Both the position numbers and the translations under genes were made by a program. The notes beneath the pieces were generated by a model. It saw only the letters and a program-made list of their open reading frames with translations, was not told where the DNA came from and made no database searches. Of a stretch of 64,000 nucleotides of DNA, positions 18,361-27,490 are shown one piece after another. Every line of letters begins with the position of its first letter. Positions within the stretch are counted from its first letter, which is position 1. Location: positions 2,170,001 to 2,234,000 of the forward strand of contig NZ_CP054706.1 in assembly GCF_016495865.1 (NCBI RefSeq). The letters run 5' to 3'. Source of the DNA: Salicibibacter cibi. GTDB taxonomy: Bacteria > Bacillota > Bacilli > Bacillales > Marinococcaceae.

Positions 18361-19617
18361 TCACCCTTCGTCATTGGCATACACTTCAATATCAATGCCT
18401 GATGTTTTTGTGAGCTCTTGGAAGAAGGAACGAATAACGTCGGCTTCTTCAATCGATCTTGCAAACGAAATGACAAATTGATCATTAATGGAACAAATGC
18501 CGCCGTTCACCGGACTTTTTTTCGTTGGGTACATGACCATTTCCATACGTTCAATGTAAGGCATCATCTGTTCCGGCAATTGAACGTTGCCTAAATTGGT
18601 GAGCGTCATCGTTTTCGTGCGTTCTCCATAGCTTTTATACCCATAGCGGATGGCGTAATATTTTATAAAAATCGGCACAAAACGGGCAGCTAGCATCGTC
18701 TGCAATTTAACATGATGATTTAATCCAAGTTGTAAGGCTTCTTTCTCTGCTTTTTTTTGCAGCTGTTTCGAGATTTCTGCCATGATGTCTTCGAGCGTTG
18801 TATGTTCCTCAACTTGCATTCCTACGTTCACAACAGCGAAAAAGTTTCGGAGTGATTTTGACGGAAACATTTGCCGTAAATTAACAGGAATCGCAATTTT
18901 AATTTCTTCTTTTCGTAACCGATATTGCAATTTTTCATGATAAATAGCAGCAATCAATATTGAAGTGATATAAGCGGTAATCGTTACGCCATAGGCTTTC
19001 GCTGCTTTTTGTATATCGCTTGATTGCATGACGCCATGAACGACCATCGTCTCTTCGGTCGGCGTCCCTTTAACTTGAAACGCATGTCCTTCGCGTGGAT
19101 TTTTAACCGAATGATTGGATTTATAACGATAATAGCTGTCATCTAATTCATAAGTGCTCGGTGGATCCTCAATATCAAGAACCGAACCGTCATTTTCAAT
19201 CAGAGCATGTTGCTCGAGCAAATAATAATAAACGAGCGCTTTAAGAAACTCAAGTGCCCCAGTGCCGTCCGTGACCGAATGAAAGAACTCGACTGCGATT
19301 CGTTTATTGTAATAGAGCACACGGAATAAGAAGCCATTCGTTTCAATCGGATCTATCGGTGCGCAAGGAAAATGATGTTCTTCTTGTACGAACAGTTTTT
19401 TATCATTTTCTACGAGGAAGTCCCAGAAAATCCCCTTCCCCAGCTTAACCGCAAACATCGGCAGCCGCTTTAAGATATCATCTAAAGCGCTTTGAAGCTT
19501 GTCTTCTTCCACCGGGGAATTCATGATCATCGCAATTCGAAACACAGAAGAGTTCGCGCGTCCAGACACCGCGTGGAATATCTTTCCTGCATTGTCAATT
19601 TTATACCATTGGTCCAT
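18361..19617 (-). CDS. Condensation-fold (alcohol acetyltransferase-like) acyltransferase
   Basis: 418 residues from ATG 19617 (MDQWYKIDNAGKIFHAVSGR), with AGGGGAG eight bases upstream. HSVTDGTGALEFLKALV (near residue 118) is the HHxxxDG-type catalytic motif in its HxxxDG form, and NLRQMFPSKSLRNFFAVVNVG and TLTNLGNVQLPEQM are typical of the alcohol acetyltransferase/condensation family. Members acylate alcohols or lipids using acyl-CoA. It forms an operon with the zinc-ribbon membrane protein downstream, hinting at work on a membrane lipid or glycolipid. Confidence 0.75.
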   Translation of the reverse strand: MDQWYKIDNAGKIFHAVSGRANSSVFRIAMIMNSPVEEDKLQSALDDILKRLPMFAVKLGKGIFWDFLVENDKKLFVQEEHHFPCAPIDPIETNGFLFRVLYYNKRIAVEFFHSVTDGTGALEFLKALVYYYLLEQHALIENDGSVLDIEDPPSTYELDDSYYRYKSNHSVKNPREGHAFQVKGTPTEETMVVHGVMQSSDIQKAAKAYGVTITAYITSILIAAIYHEKLQYRLRKEEIKIAIPVNLRQMFPSKSLRNFFAVVNVGMQVEEHTTLEDIMAEISKQLQKKAEKEALQLGLNHHVKLQTMLAARFVPIFIKYYAIRYGYKSYGERTKTMTLTNLGNVQLPEQMMPYIERMEMVMYPTKKSPVNGGICSINDQFVISFARSIEEADVIRSFFQELTKTSGIDIEVYANDEG

Positions 19618-19888
19618 GCAACAAACTCCCCTGACATTGTTTGTTGCTATCATAACATTTCCTGTCGGTGAAATGGGAAATCCTAAAAATCAACGGCAAA
19701 AATACACAAAGTCCTCGTGAGACCATGTGACATTTAACGGAAAGACGGTTCAACAATGATTTGCATTGATTCTTCATAGCGCTGCTGGGTTTTATCAGCC
19801 GAAAACGCCGCTATCAGCCATTCCGTTAAAAACAACCAAAAATTTAAAACGGAGCGATCCACCAACACTAAAAATTTTTGACAAAAAT

Positions 19889-19922
19889 AGCCCAAAACCT
19901 TATATACCTAAGGTTTTGGGCT
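19889..19922 (-). terminator. Strong hairpin terminator downstream of the C69-like dipeptidase gene
   Basis: A perfect 14-bp inverted repeat (AGCCCAAAACCTTA and its complement) with a six-base loop; the minus-strand side continues into TATTTTTGT. It lies 52 bp after the dipeptidase stop. Confidence 0.75.
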
Positions 19923-19973
19923 ATTCACCCTATAGTTGCAAATGCCAATGTCATTGCTTTTCACTATCGCTAT

Positions 19974-21527
19974 CTAACACCCAGCATAATGGTTGAAAAC
20001 ACCAAACGATCGGGGGTATATATCCAGCCGGGGATCATAACACGTAACCAGTTCATCATCGGTTTCTTCAATCATTTCTTGACTCCATGGTGGTGTGGTT
20101 TCCCCGGGATCGCTCGTGCCGGTGGGCATACGGATGCCGTATAACCGGCGTGTTTCACCATCTACAATATCTGTCAATTGCATGCCGAGACGTAAACTTT
20201 CAAGAAGGCGTTGATGAACATTCTGTGAGATTAGCTTTCTAGCTTCTTCATATTGATGGTGCTGAAGTAACCAGAAATATTTTTCTTCCAACTCTGCTCT
20301 CTCCGCAATTTCTCCTTGCTCGAAGTACTCCATAGCCCCTGTGATGTAATTTAAAAATTGCACCGGATGTTCACTCGTAAAGTACAGCAATCGTTTAAAT
20401 TCTCTTACAGCATACCTCGTCGCTTCCTGAGGAGCATAATCAGCACTTAAATAAGTCGAATCCGCGTATTTGGTCAAGTACCGATGCTGGACAAATTCAG
20501 GGGGCACAGCATAAGGGTCTGTTTCTATCGGTATCGGCACATAAGGAGTGGTGACGGCTCCTGTGACGGCGAGCCACAATGTTTGCAGTCGATCAGGTAC
20601 GCTAGGCCGGATGTGAGCCACCTGACCGTAACCGGCACGATCGTTTGACCAACGCGGGTCACGCACAAGCGCCAGCATGTCTTCGAGGCTAACCGGCGTT
20701 TGGCCCATGACCTCTGCTTCTCTTTCCGGAGGAACACGCACAGAAACAAAATGATTTTCTTGCATGCTCACCCCTTCCCCCTCAAAAGGCTCTCCATACA
20801 CATCCTGCAAGTTTAAATAATCAGGATGATCTGTTTCAGGATTCCACCATCCTTGCTCTCTTGCAAACGAAACGATATTATCTGACCCCATATAGTTGTC
20901 ATTACCTTCAAAATCAACAGGGAAATTATGAATATAACCGGGATACGACACACGCACTTCATCCGGCCCTAATCGCTCCGCTGCCCACAGTCCTTGGCCG
21001 CCCGCGTACTCGATCACCACCCAGCCTTCCTGTTTATCCGCAAAGAGATGAGAGTTCCCTCCATAGGTGGAATATCCATAAGTGTTAATAAGCCCTCCAA
21101 TAATTTCAACAGCTTCTCGAGCAGTCCTGGCACGTTCCATGGCGATACGGGCAAGATCACTATAATTCGGTCCTTGCTGCGGTTCCAACGTCATCTCTAC
21201 TAATTCGGGACGGGAATTAGACCAAATGTCACGCCCACCTACCCCATACTCATTTAATCCTCCATTCGTTAAGGGAGGAGGAAACCCTTCGAATTCCGAA
21301 TACGATGAACTAATAAATTTGTTTGTATAGGATGCTTGCGGAATGTCGATCAGTCTGCCGGGAATATTGGCTTCCTCCGTTACGCCGACCTGCGTTGTCG
21401 CTCCTTCCGGATGATGCTGACCCGGAACAATATCGATCCAATGACTGGAAGGTTCATGACCAAACCCACCAAGTAATGTAGAACCGTCTTTTGTTAATTG
21501 ATTTCCTACATAGAAACCAATGCTCAT
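19974..21527 (-). CDS. C69 family dipeptidase-like protein without the N-terminal Cys
   Basis: 517 residues matching C69 dipeptidases along their length: VGNQLTKDGSTLLGGFGHEPS, NGGLNEYGVGGRDIWS, ARIAMERARTAREAVEIIG, YGGNSHLFADKQEGWVVIEYAGG and the C-terminal part. C69 enzymes are Ntn hydrolases whose N-terminal Cys is the nucleophile. Here the mature N-terminus reads MSIGFYVG: no Cys at the start, and the only two Cys are near the C-terminus. Ser2 could serve as an Ntn nucleophile after Met removal, or the protein is inactive. The start is supported by an AGAGGGG ribosome binding site. It is monocistronic with its own terminator. Confidence 0.8.
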   Translation of the reverse strand: MSIGFYVGNQLTKDGSTLLGGFGHEPSSHWIDIVPGQHHPEGATTQVGVTEEANIPGRLIDIPQASYTNKFISSSYSEFEGFPPPLTNGGLNEYGVGGRDIWSNSRPELVEMTLEPQQGPNYSDLARIAMERARTAREAVEIIGGLINTYGYSTYGGNSHLFADKQEGWVVIEYAGGQGLWAAERLGPDEVRVSYPGYIHNFPVDFEGNDNYMGSDNIVSFAREQGWWNPETDHPDYLNLQDVYGEPFEGEGVSMQENHFVSVRVPPEREAEVMGQTPVSLEDMLALVRDPRWSNDRAGYGQVAHIRPSVPDRLQTLWLAVTGAVTTPYVPIPIETDPYAVPPEFVQHRYLTKYADSTYLSADYAPQEATRYAVREFKRLLYFTSEHPVQFLNYITGAMEYFEQGEIAERAELEEKYFWLLQHHQYEEARKLISQNVHQRLLESLRLGMQLTDIVDGETRRLYGIRMPTGTSDPGETTPPWSQEMIEETDDELVTCYDPRLDIYPRSFGVFNHYAGC

Positions 21528-21803
21528 AAAAAAAACACCCCTCTGACAGCCATATCAATTTACGTTATGCCCATCAACCGTTCATTATGTTTCCACACTC
21601 AAAGAGTAAAAGCCTGAAAAGAAAGCGGACAAACCACCCCGCTGGTTGGTTATTTAGTTCACATTATTTGTGTATAACATATGACATTTTCAGCAAAAAA
21701 ATTCGACATTAGTTGCATTATTGAGTATAATCAAGACTTGTATATATAATTTACGGTTATTAATGAAAAATATTGGTAATCCGAGACGGAAGGAGTCTTC
21801 AAC

Positions 21804-23267
21804 ATGCAAGTAAACATGTACATGAACGGTGAGTGGCAAATGCCGGCGAAGGATCGCCTTGCATCCCTCATCAATCCGGCTGACGGCACATCTATCGGTA
21901 CGACTGCAATGGCAACGGCAAGGGATGCTAAAAACGCCATCGGCGCAGCCAACAACGCATACGATGAATGGTCGGCATTGCCCCCGTCGGAACGAGCGGA
22001 TTATTTATATCAAATCGCCCATCAATTGGAAAAACGAAAAGAAGAGATATCGAAATGGGAAACGAGAAATAATGGAAAGCCGCTTCGCGAGACCTCCGCA
22101 GATGTTGAAACCGCAAGCGAATGTTTTCGCTATTATGCAGGGCTCATTTCTTCCACCGACGGCTATACATTCACGAGCGGAACGGAAATACAGGGACTCG
22201 TTACTTATGAACCCATCGGTGTATGTGGATTAATTATTCCCTGGAACCACCCTATTCTCATTACCGCTTGGAAAATAGCCCCGGCTTTAGCTGCAGGCAA
22301 TACAATTGTCCTTAAACCTTCGGAATATACGCCGATCAGCGCGTACATGCTGTATGAAATCTTCGATCAAGTTGGTTTGCCAAAAGGTGTTGCAAACCTC
22401 GTTCCCGGCGGAGGGGATGAAGTGGGCGCCACGATGACGAACAGTACGGCGATTGATAAAGTATCCTTTACAGGCGGCACAGAGACCGGCAAAAAGATCA
22501 TGGCTGCTGCTGCCAACAATATTACGAATGTGACTCTGGAATTGGGTGGAAAATCTCCGGTCATCGTTTTCGCTGATGCGGATATTGAGCATGCTGTCGA
22601 CCATGCGCTATATGCCATTTATTTCGGCAGCGGGCAAGTGTGCTCGGCAGGTTCAAGAATTCTGGTAGAAGAAAGTGCCTATGAGAAATTTGTCGATCAT
22701 TTTGTCGCACGAGCGAAACAAATCCGTGTTGGCCCCGGAGAACACGAGCAGACAGAGATGGGTCCGTTGTACACGGAATCCCATATGAACAACGTGCTCG
22801 CAGACATTAAACGCGGAGAGGAAGAAGGGGCTACGTTGCGATGCGGCGGAAACCGGATGCACGGCGAAGGTTTAGATCATGGTTTTTTTGTTGCCCCTAC
22901 CGTCTTTACCGATGTAAATGAAGACATGTCGATCGTGCAAGAAGAAATCTTCGGCCCCGTCGTTGTCATCCAGAAATTCACGCATGAAAAGGAAGCGGTC
23001 TCGCTTGCAAATAAGACGAAATACGGGCTGGCGGCAGCTGTGTTCACCGGCGACAGTGCAAAGGGAATGCGAGTCATTCGCGGAGTGAAAGCCGGTTTAA
23101 CAGGGATTAACACTTACGGCATGGGAGATGTAAAGGCGCCTTGGGGTGGTCCTAAAATGAGCGGGATTGGCAGAAGCCTAGGACCGGACGGTTTAAAGGA
23201 ATTTCAAGAGGCAAAACAAATTAACGTAGCACTTTACAACGAAAAACTCGGATGGTTCGCAAATTAA
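21804..23267 (+). CDS. Aldehyde dehydrogenase (NAD(P)+)
   Basis: 487 residues with the full ALDH signature: GLIIPWNHPILITAWKIAPAL, the catalytic-Glu region VTLELGGKSPVI, the nucleophile in FGSGQVCSAGSRI, and EIFGPVVVI. It oxidises an aldehyde to the acid. GGAAGGAG precedes the ATG. It opens a row of same-strand genes (alcohol dehydrogenase, small membrane protein, two permeases, acetylpolyamine deacetylase, aminotransferase), so an aminoaldehyde or betaine-type aldehyde from polyamine breakdown is plausible. A possible promoter (TTGAGT, 18 bp, TATAAT) lies at 21722-21751. Confidence 0.92.
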   Translation: MQVNMYMNGEWQMPAKDRLASLINPADGTSIGTTAMATARDAKNAIGAANNAYDEWSALPPSERADYLYQIAHQLEKRKEEISKWETRNNGKPLRETSADVETASECFRYYAGLISSTDGYTFTSGTEIQGLVTYEPIGVCGLIIPWNHPILITAWKIAPALAAGNTIVLKPSEYTPISAYMLYEIFDQVGLPKGVANLVPGGGDEVGATMTNSTAIDKVSFTGGTETGKKIMAAAANNITNVTLELGGKSPVIVFADADIEHAVDHALYAIYFGSGQVCSAGSRILVEESAYEKFVDHFVARAKQIRVGPGEHEQTEMGPLYTESHMNNVLADIKRGEEEGATLRCGGNRMHGEGLDHGFFVAPTVFTDVNEDMSIVQEEIFGPVVVIQKFTHEKEAVSLANKTKYGLAAAVFTGDSAKGMRVIRGVKAGLTGINTYGMGDVKAPWGGPKMSGIGRSLGPDGLKEFQEAKQINVALYNEKLGWFAN

Positions 23268-23281
23268 GGAGAGACTTCTTA

Positions 23282-24436
23282 ATGAATTTTGAATTCATGT
23301 TTCCAACAAAGGTCGTGATGGAAAAGGGAATTCGGAAGCGGATTTCACAGTACATTGCAGACTTACAACTAGAAAAACCCCTGATTATCAGTGATCATGG
23401 CATTGGCGAAGCCGGTATGCTCCATGATGTAATCGAAGATCTCGGGCAAAATCATATTCGGACGTCAATATATCTAGACGTAAAGCCTAATCCAAAGGAT
23501 AACGATTGCCATCACTGTGCACAAGAGATCGATGGCAAAGGCATTGACGGCATTATAGCGCTTGGGGGCGGGAGTGTCATCGATACTGCAAAAGCAGTCA
23601 GCATCCTCGCAACAAATGGGGGAACAATCAAGGATTATGAAGGCGTAAATGTTGCTGAGAAACCCCCTTTGCCGCTCGTCTGTATCCCTACAACAGCTGG
23701 AACCGGAAGCGAGGTCACCTCTTGGGCAGTTGTTACGGACACAAAGCAGCAATATAAAATGGCCATTGGGGATGAAAGAATGATTCCGAAGCTCGCTCTC
23801 CTTGATGCTGAGCTATTAGTTTCGTTACCGCCTGCGATTGCCGCAAGCACAGGACTGGATGCCCTCACCCATGCCATTGAAGCTTATACATGCAAAGCAG
23901 CCAACCCCATATCTGACGCTTTAGCCTTATATTCGATTACGTTAATAAGTAACCACTTGTCCGATTCCATCAATCTGGGAAACATTGAACACAAAGAACA
24001 AATGCTAGTGGCAAGTCTCGTAGCGGGGGCAGCATTTGGCAACGCGGATACCGCTGCTGTCCATTGTCTATCTGAAGCCATAGGCGGGCGTTATGATACT
24101 CCCCATGGAGAAGCAAACGCCATGTTTCTGCCATTCGTCTTTGAGTATAACAAAGCCGCAGACATAAAAAGACATGCAGATGTTGCGCGGGCGATGGGAG
24201 TTGGCATTCATAAATCAGATGAAGAGGCTGCCAACAGATGTGTAGCCAAGCTGTTTCAATGGAATGAGGCGCTGAACATCCCTCGCTTCCACGAAGTTCC
24301 ACAACTCAACGAAGCAGACCTTGCCGATTTGGCAACGCGCGCTTTCCAAAACTATTCCAATGACGATAACGTAAGACACATGGAGCCGGAAGATTACCTT
24401 TTCATCTTGCAAACAGCATTTAATAATCACCGCTAA
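23282..24436 (+). CDS. Iron-containing alcohol dehydrogenase
   Basis: 384 residues from ATG 23282, ten bases after AAGGAG and 14 bp after the ALDH stop. Family III motifs: IIALGGGSVIDTAKAVSIL and PTTAGTGSEVTSWAVV for nucleotide binding, DALTHAIEAYTCKAANPISD, and the metal-binding AVHCLSEAIGGRYDTPHGEA. It interconverts an alcohol and an aldehyde with NAD(P). The pairing with ALDH suggests two-step oxidation of an alcohol to an acid, or detoxification of an aldehyde from the amine pathway. Confidence 0.9.
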   Translation: MNFEFMFPTKVVMEKGIRKRISQYIADLQLEKPLIISDHGIGEAGMLHDVIEDLGQNHIRTSIYLDVKPNPKDNDCHHCAQEIDGKGIDGIIALGGGSVIDTAKAVSILATNGGTIKDYEGVNVAEKPPLPLVCIPTTAGTGSEVTSWAVVTDTKQQYKMAIGDERMIPKLALLDAELLVSLPPAIAASTGLDALTHAIEAYTCKAANPISDALALYSITLISNHLSDSINLGNIEHKEQMLVASLVAGAAFGNADTAAVHCLSEAIGGRYDTPHGEANAMFLPFVFEYNKAADIKRHADVARAMGVGIHKSDEEAANRCVAKLFQWNEALNIPRFHEVPQLNEADLADLATRAFQNYSNDDNVRHMEPEDYLFILQTAFNNHR

Positions 24437-24450
24437 TGGAGGTGTTTAGT

Positions 24451-24615
24451 ATGAAAAATAAACAGGAGTTGTATAAGGCAATCACAGAAAAAACGGAACA
24501 AATGGATGATCCGGAATTTGTATCCGGTCCATCACTAAATAAAAAAGATGCCATTGCCATTGCGGTCATCGCATTGATAAGTGTGATCAGTTTAGTATGG
24601 GGCATTCTAATATAG
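24451..24615 (+). CDS. Small single-pass membrane protein of the permease operon
   Basis: 54 residues from ATG 24451 with GGAGGTG eight bases before. A charged N-terminal half (residues 1-32, KNKQELYKAITEKTEQMDD) leads to one hydrophobic helix (about 33-54, ending VISLVWGILI). It lies 14 bp after the alcohol dehydrogenase and 16 bp before the NCS1 permease, so it is co-transcribed. Its place suggests an accessory subunit or stabiliser of that permease. No family is recognised. Confidence 0.7.
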   Translation: MKNKQELYKAITEKTEQMDDPEFVSGPSLNKKDAIAIAVIALISVISLVWGILI

Positions 24616-24631
24616 GGGGAATTATCGTTGT

Positions 24632-26062
24632 ATGAGTAAACAAGCGAAAAAAAGAGCAATCGATAGTGAAGTCTATTACGGGACAGTGCCATTAGGAAAA
24701 GAAGATAAAATATACGGATTCTGGGATATCTTTTTAATTACAGGTGGGTGGGCAATTGCCACATGGGCGTATGTCCAAGGTGGACAAATTGCAACCATGA
24801 TTGGTTTAGAAGAAGCGGTGACGAACACGTTCTTTGGCATGACGCTGGCAGGACTGTTTCTTTGCCTTTGTGTCCTGATTACAACACGATATGGCATTGA
24901 CATATGGATGTATCAAAAGGCATTGTTTGGCTACTTTGGCCTCGTCATCTTTGCAGTCATAATTCTTGCAAGCCAACTTGGCTATGATGTGATCAACGCC
25001 GAAGTGTATGCCAGTTCAATAATGAAAGTGTTCGCCGAATTTGGGATCACGATTCCTGAATACTTAACGCCATATATCGCTACGACTTGTGTCATATTCG
25101 GTGCATGGATTGCCCTTCGCGGCCCTATCGCAGTACGAACAGCTACGCGCATTATGGTTCCTTGTCTTATGGCGCTCGGTGTGTTTATTATCATCACCGT
25201 GTTTCGTAACTTTTCACTTCAAGAATTGCTGAATGTTGAGCCTTTATACGAAGCTGAATATGGCAGTGGCCTCGCGAATTACATGGTCGTATTAGAATGG
25301 AACATTGCTTTTATATTTGCTTGGTTTGCCTCAATAGGTGTCCTATCCAGGCTTGTCAAAACAGAACGCTCCGCATACTGGGGGCACGTTGGCGGTTTCT
25401 CCATTGTGATGGCCTCCTTTACGGTCATTGGTGTATTAACAGCGCTGGCTATGCTGCTTGCCACAGGTGTAGAGAGCGTTGATCCAACGGATTGGCTACT
25501 TGAACTTGGCGGTCCGGTGTTAGGTTTGTTGGCGATACTATTTGTCGCCGTTGCCAACGTAACGACGGTTGCTGTATCGCTGTATGGGATATCGATCAGT
25601 ACCAAAGTATTAAAACCCGAATTAAGCTTCAGCAAAGTTGTCATCTTTTGGTCAGCATGGGTTGTACTCCTGCTATTCTGGGGCGGCATTTGGGAGTATT
25701 ATAGCGTTTTTCTCGCCCTCGTCGGTGCTACATCAGGATCAGTGGTTGCTTTAATCGTTGTCGACTTTTTTATCGTTCGCAGACAGAAAATATCCATGAA
25801 AGACTTGTACCGAATTGGCGGCAGAAACGCCTACCGCTATACAGGCGGTTTCAACCTCGTGGCGATTCTCTCGTTTATTGCGGGGGTTATCGGTTACCTG
25901 TGGGTATATGAACCGATTGAAGCCGTGCCGCGAAACGATATCTTTTTATATACGACGGCAACGGGATTTTCCATGATCATCAGTGGTCTCACTTACTTAT
26001 TGCTCAGCATGATTAAACCTTTGAATGATTACTTAAGAAAAGACAAGAAGAGGGGGAAATAA
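24632..26062 (+). CDS. NCS1-type (cytosine/purine permease-like) transporter
   Basis: 476 residues, about 12 membrane segments. The N-terminus (VPLGKEDKIYGFWDIFLITGG) is typical of NCS1 nucleobase:cation symporters, as are the discontinuous helix region ATWAYVQGGQIATMIGL and ANVTTVAVSLYGISIS. NCS1 carriers import cytosine, purines, allantoin, hydantoins or thiamine. The surrounding amine-catabolic genes make a nitrogenous small molecule likely, but the substrate cannot be fixed. Confidence 0.85.
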   Translation: MSKQAKKRAIDSEVYYGTVPLGKEDKIYGFWDIFLITGGWAIATWAYVQGGQIATMIGLEEAVTNTFFGMTLAGLFLCLCVLITTRYGIDIWMYQKALFGYFGLVIFAVIILASQLGYDVINAEVYASSIMKVFAEFGITIPEYLTPYIATTCVIFGAWIALRGPIAVRTATRIMVPCLMALGVFIIITVFRNFSLQELLNVEPLYEAEYGSGLANYMVVLEWNIAFIFAWFASIGVLSRLVKTERSAYWGHVGGFSIVMASFTVIGVLTALAMLLATGVESVDPTDWLLELGGPVLGLLAILFVAVANVTTVAVSLYGISISTKVLKPELSFSKVVIFWSAWVVLLLFWGGIWEYYSVFLALVGATSGSVVALIVVDFFIVRRQKISMKDLYRIGGRNAYRYTGGFNLVAILSFIAGVIGYLWVYEPIEAVPRNDIFLYTTATGFSMIISGLTYLLLSMIKPLNDYLRKDKKRGK

Positions 26063-26104
26063 CACTCATCCGATCAACTTCAAAGACAGCGAAGGAGAGA
26101 AAAG

Positions 26105-27490
26105 ATGGGGAATGGAGTAAAACTACAACGCAAACTAGGTTTTTTCAGTGTTTTCGTCATCGGGTTGTCCTTATTAACACCCGCCACAGTCTTTACGATA
26201 TTCGGAATCGCATCTCAGAATACGAATGGCCACGTCCCTGCCGTGTATTTGTTTTCAGTGATTGCAATATTATTCACGGTGTTAAGTTATACACATATGG
26301 TCAAGGTGTTCCCGCGCTCAGGTTCCGCCTATACGTATGTCCAGCAAACGTTTCACCCAAATTTAGGGTTTCTCGTCGGTTGGGGAGCGCTCCTCGATTA
26401 TCTGTTTTTGCCAATGGTGTATGTATTAAGTGTTGCGATCTATATGGTTCCCTTGTACCCCAATGTGCCTGAGTGGGTATGGATTGTTGGCACACTGGCT
26501 ATCATTACGCTCAGCAATATATTCAGCGTGAAGGTTGCCGTATCTTTCAGTACAATCTTAATTGCTTTGCAAGTGCTCATCGCTGGTATATTTATCGCAT
26601 TGCTCATCAATTTCTATGTGGTAAACGAAGGGGCAGCAACACTTTTCTCGTTAGCGCCTTTCTATACGGAGGAGTTCACACTTACAAATGTGTTTGCAGG
26701 GTCGGTCATTCTTGCCTATACTTTTGTCGGCTTTGATGCCATCAGCACATTAGCTGAAGAAACGATTGAACCTAAGAAAAATATACCGCGGGCAATGATT
26801 GCTCTTGTTCTCTTTCTAGGTGTGCTGTATACGACCATTACGTATTTCATGCAGCGCGCTTTTCCCGATGTGACTGTATTTGCCACACCAGATTCGGCAG
26901 TTGTGGAAATTGCCATTCAAGTCGGGGGAATGTTCTTTAACGCTGTGTTCACGGGCATCGTAATTGCTGCAACATTCGTTGGTGGGATCGCAGCTCAGAT
27001 GGGGACATCGCGTCTATTATACGCAATGGGAAGAGACAACGTATTTCCGAAGAAAATCTTTGGTTATTTGCATCCGAAAAGTCACATTCCGATCTTTAAC
27101 ATTTTGGCAACAGGCGTTGCCAGCCTTCCGGCAATCTTCATAACGCTGGATACGGCCTCTTCGGTCATCAGTTTTGGCGCTTTCACAGCGTTTACATCCG
27201 TAAATCTTTGCGTGATTTACTACTTTCTCGTGAAACGTAAACGAAAAGATGGCAAAGCGTTGATTTTGTTTGGCCTCTTTCCCAGTATCGGGATTGCCTT
27301 TCTTGCGGTCATGTGGTACAACATTGAACCGCTTGCCCTTACGCTCGGCATCGCCTGGAATTTACTTGGCGTCTGTTTCCTCATTTATATCACTCGTGGC
27401 TTCAAAAAAACTGCGCCATCACTTGATTTTAATCCTGAAGAAACGACGAAGAAGGTGAAAAAATATGACGACAGCGTTCATTTGGGATGA
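26105..27490 (+). CDS. APC superfamily amino acid/polyamine permease
   Basis: 461 residues, 12 predicted membrane segments. LGFFSVFVIGLSLLTPATVF with the helix-1 break, FPRSGSAYTYVQQTFHP, GFDAISTLAEETIEPKKNIPRA and AAQMGTSRLLYAMGRD are standard for the APC family. GAAGGAG precedes the ATG. The C-terminus overlaps the start of the deacetylase gene by 26 bp, so the two are translationally linked and the cargo may be an acetylated polyamine or related amine. Confidence 0.9.
   Translation: MGNGVKLQRKLGFFSVFVIGLSLLTPATVFTIFGIASQNTNGHVPAVYLFSVIAILFTVLSYTHMVKVFPRSGSAYTYVQQTFHPNLGFLVGWGALLDYLFLPMVYVLSVAIYMVPLYPNVPEWVWIVGTLAIITLSNIFSVKVAVSFSTILIALQVLIAGIFIALLINFYVVNEGAATLFSLAPFYTEEFTLTNVFAGSVILAYTFVGFDAISTLAEETIEPKKNIPRAMIALVLFLGVLYTTITYFMQRAFPDVTVFATPDSAVVEIAIQVGGMFFNAVFTGIVIAATFVGGIAAQMGTSRLLYAMGRDNVFPKKIFGYLHPKSHIPIFNILATGVASLPAIFITLDTASSVISFGAFTAFTSVNLCVIYYFLVKRKRKDGKALILFGLFPSIGIAFLAVMWYNIEPLALTLGIAWNLLGVCFLIYITRGFKKTAPSLDFNPEETTKKVKKYDDSVHLG

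Noticed and set aside
19974..21540. Missing Cys of the C69-like protein explained by a wrong start
   Set aside because: The ribosome binding site and the alignment of FYVGNQLTKDGS to the family N-terminus fix the start; no upstream in-frame Cys codon is available to a plausible start.
22287..22604. Minus-strand frames opposite the aldehyde dehydrogenase
   Set aside because: The plus-strand gene has all catalytic motifs and an operon context; the antisense frames are by-products.
24601..24640. Riboswitch before the NCS1 permease
   Set aside because: Only 16 bp separate the small gene from the permease and no structured leader is present.
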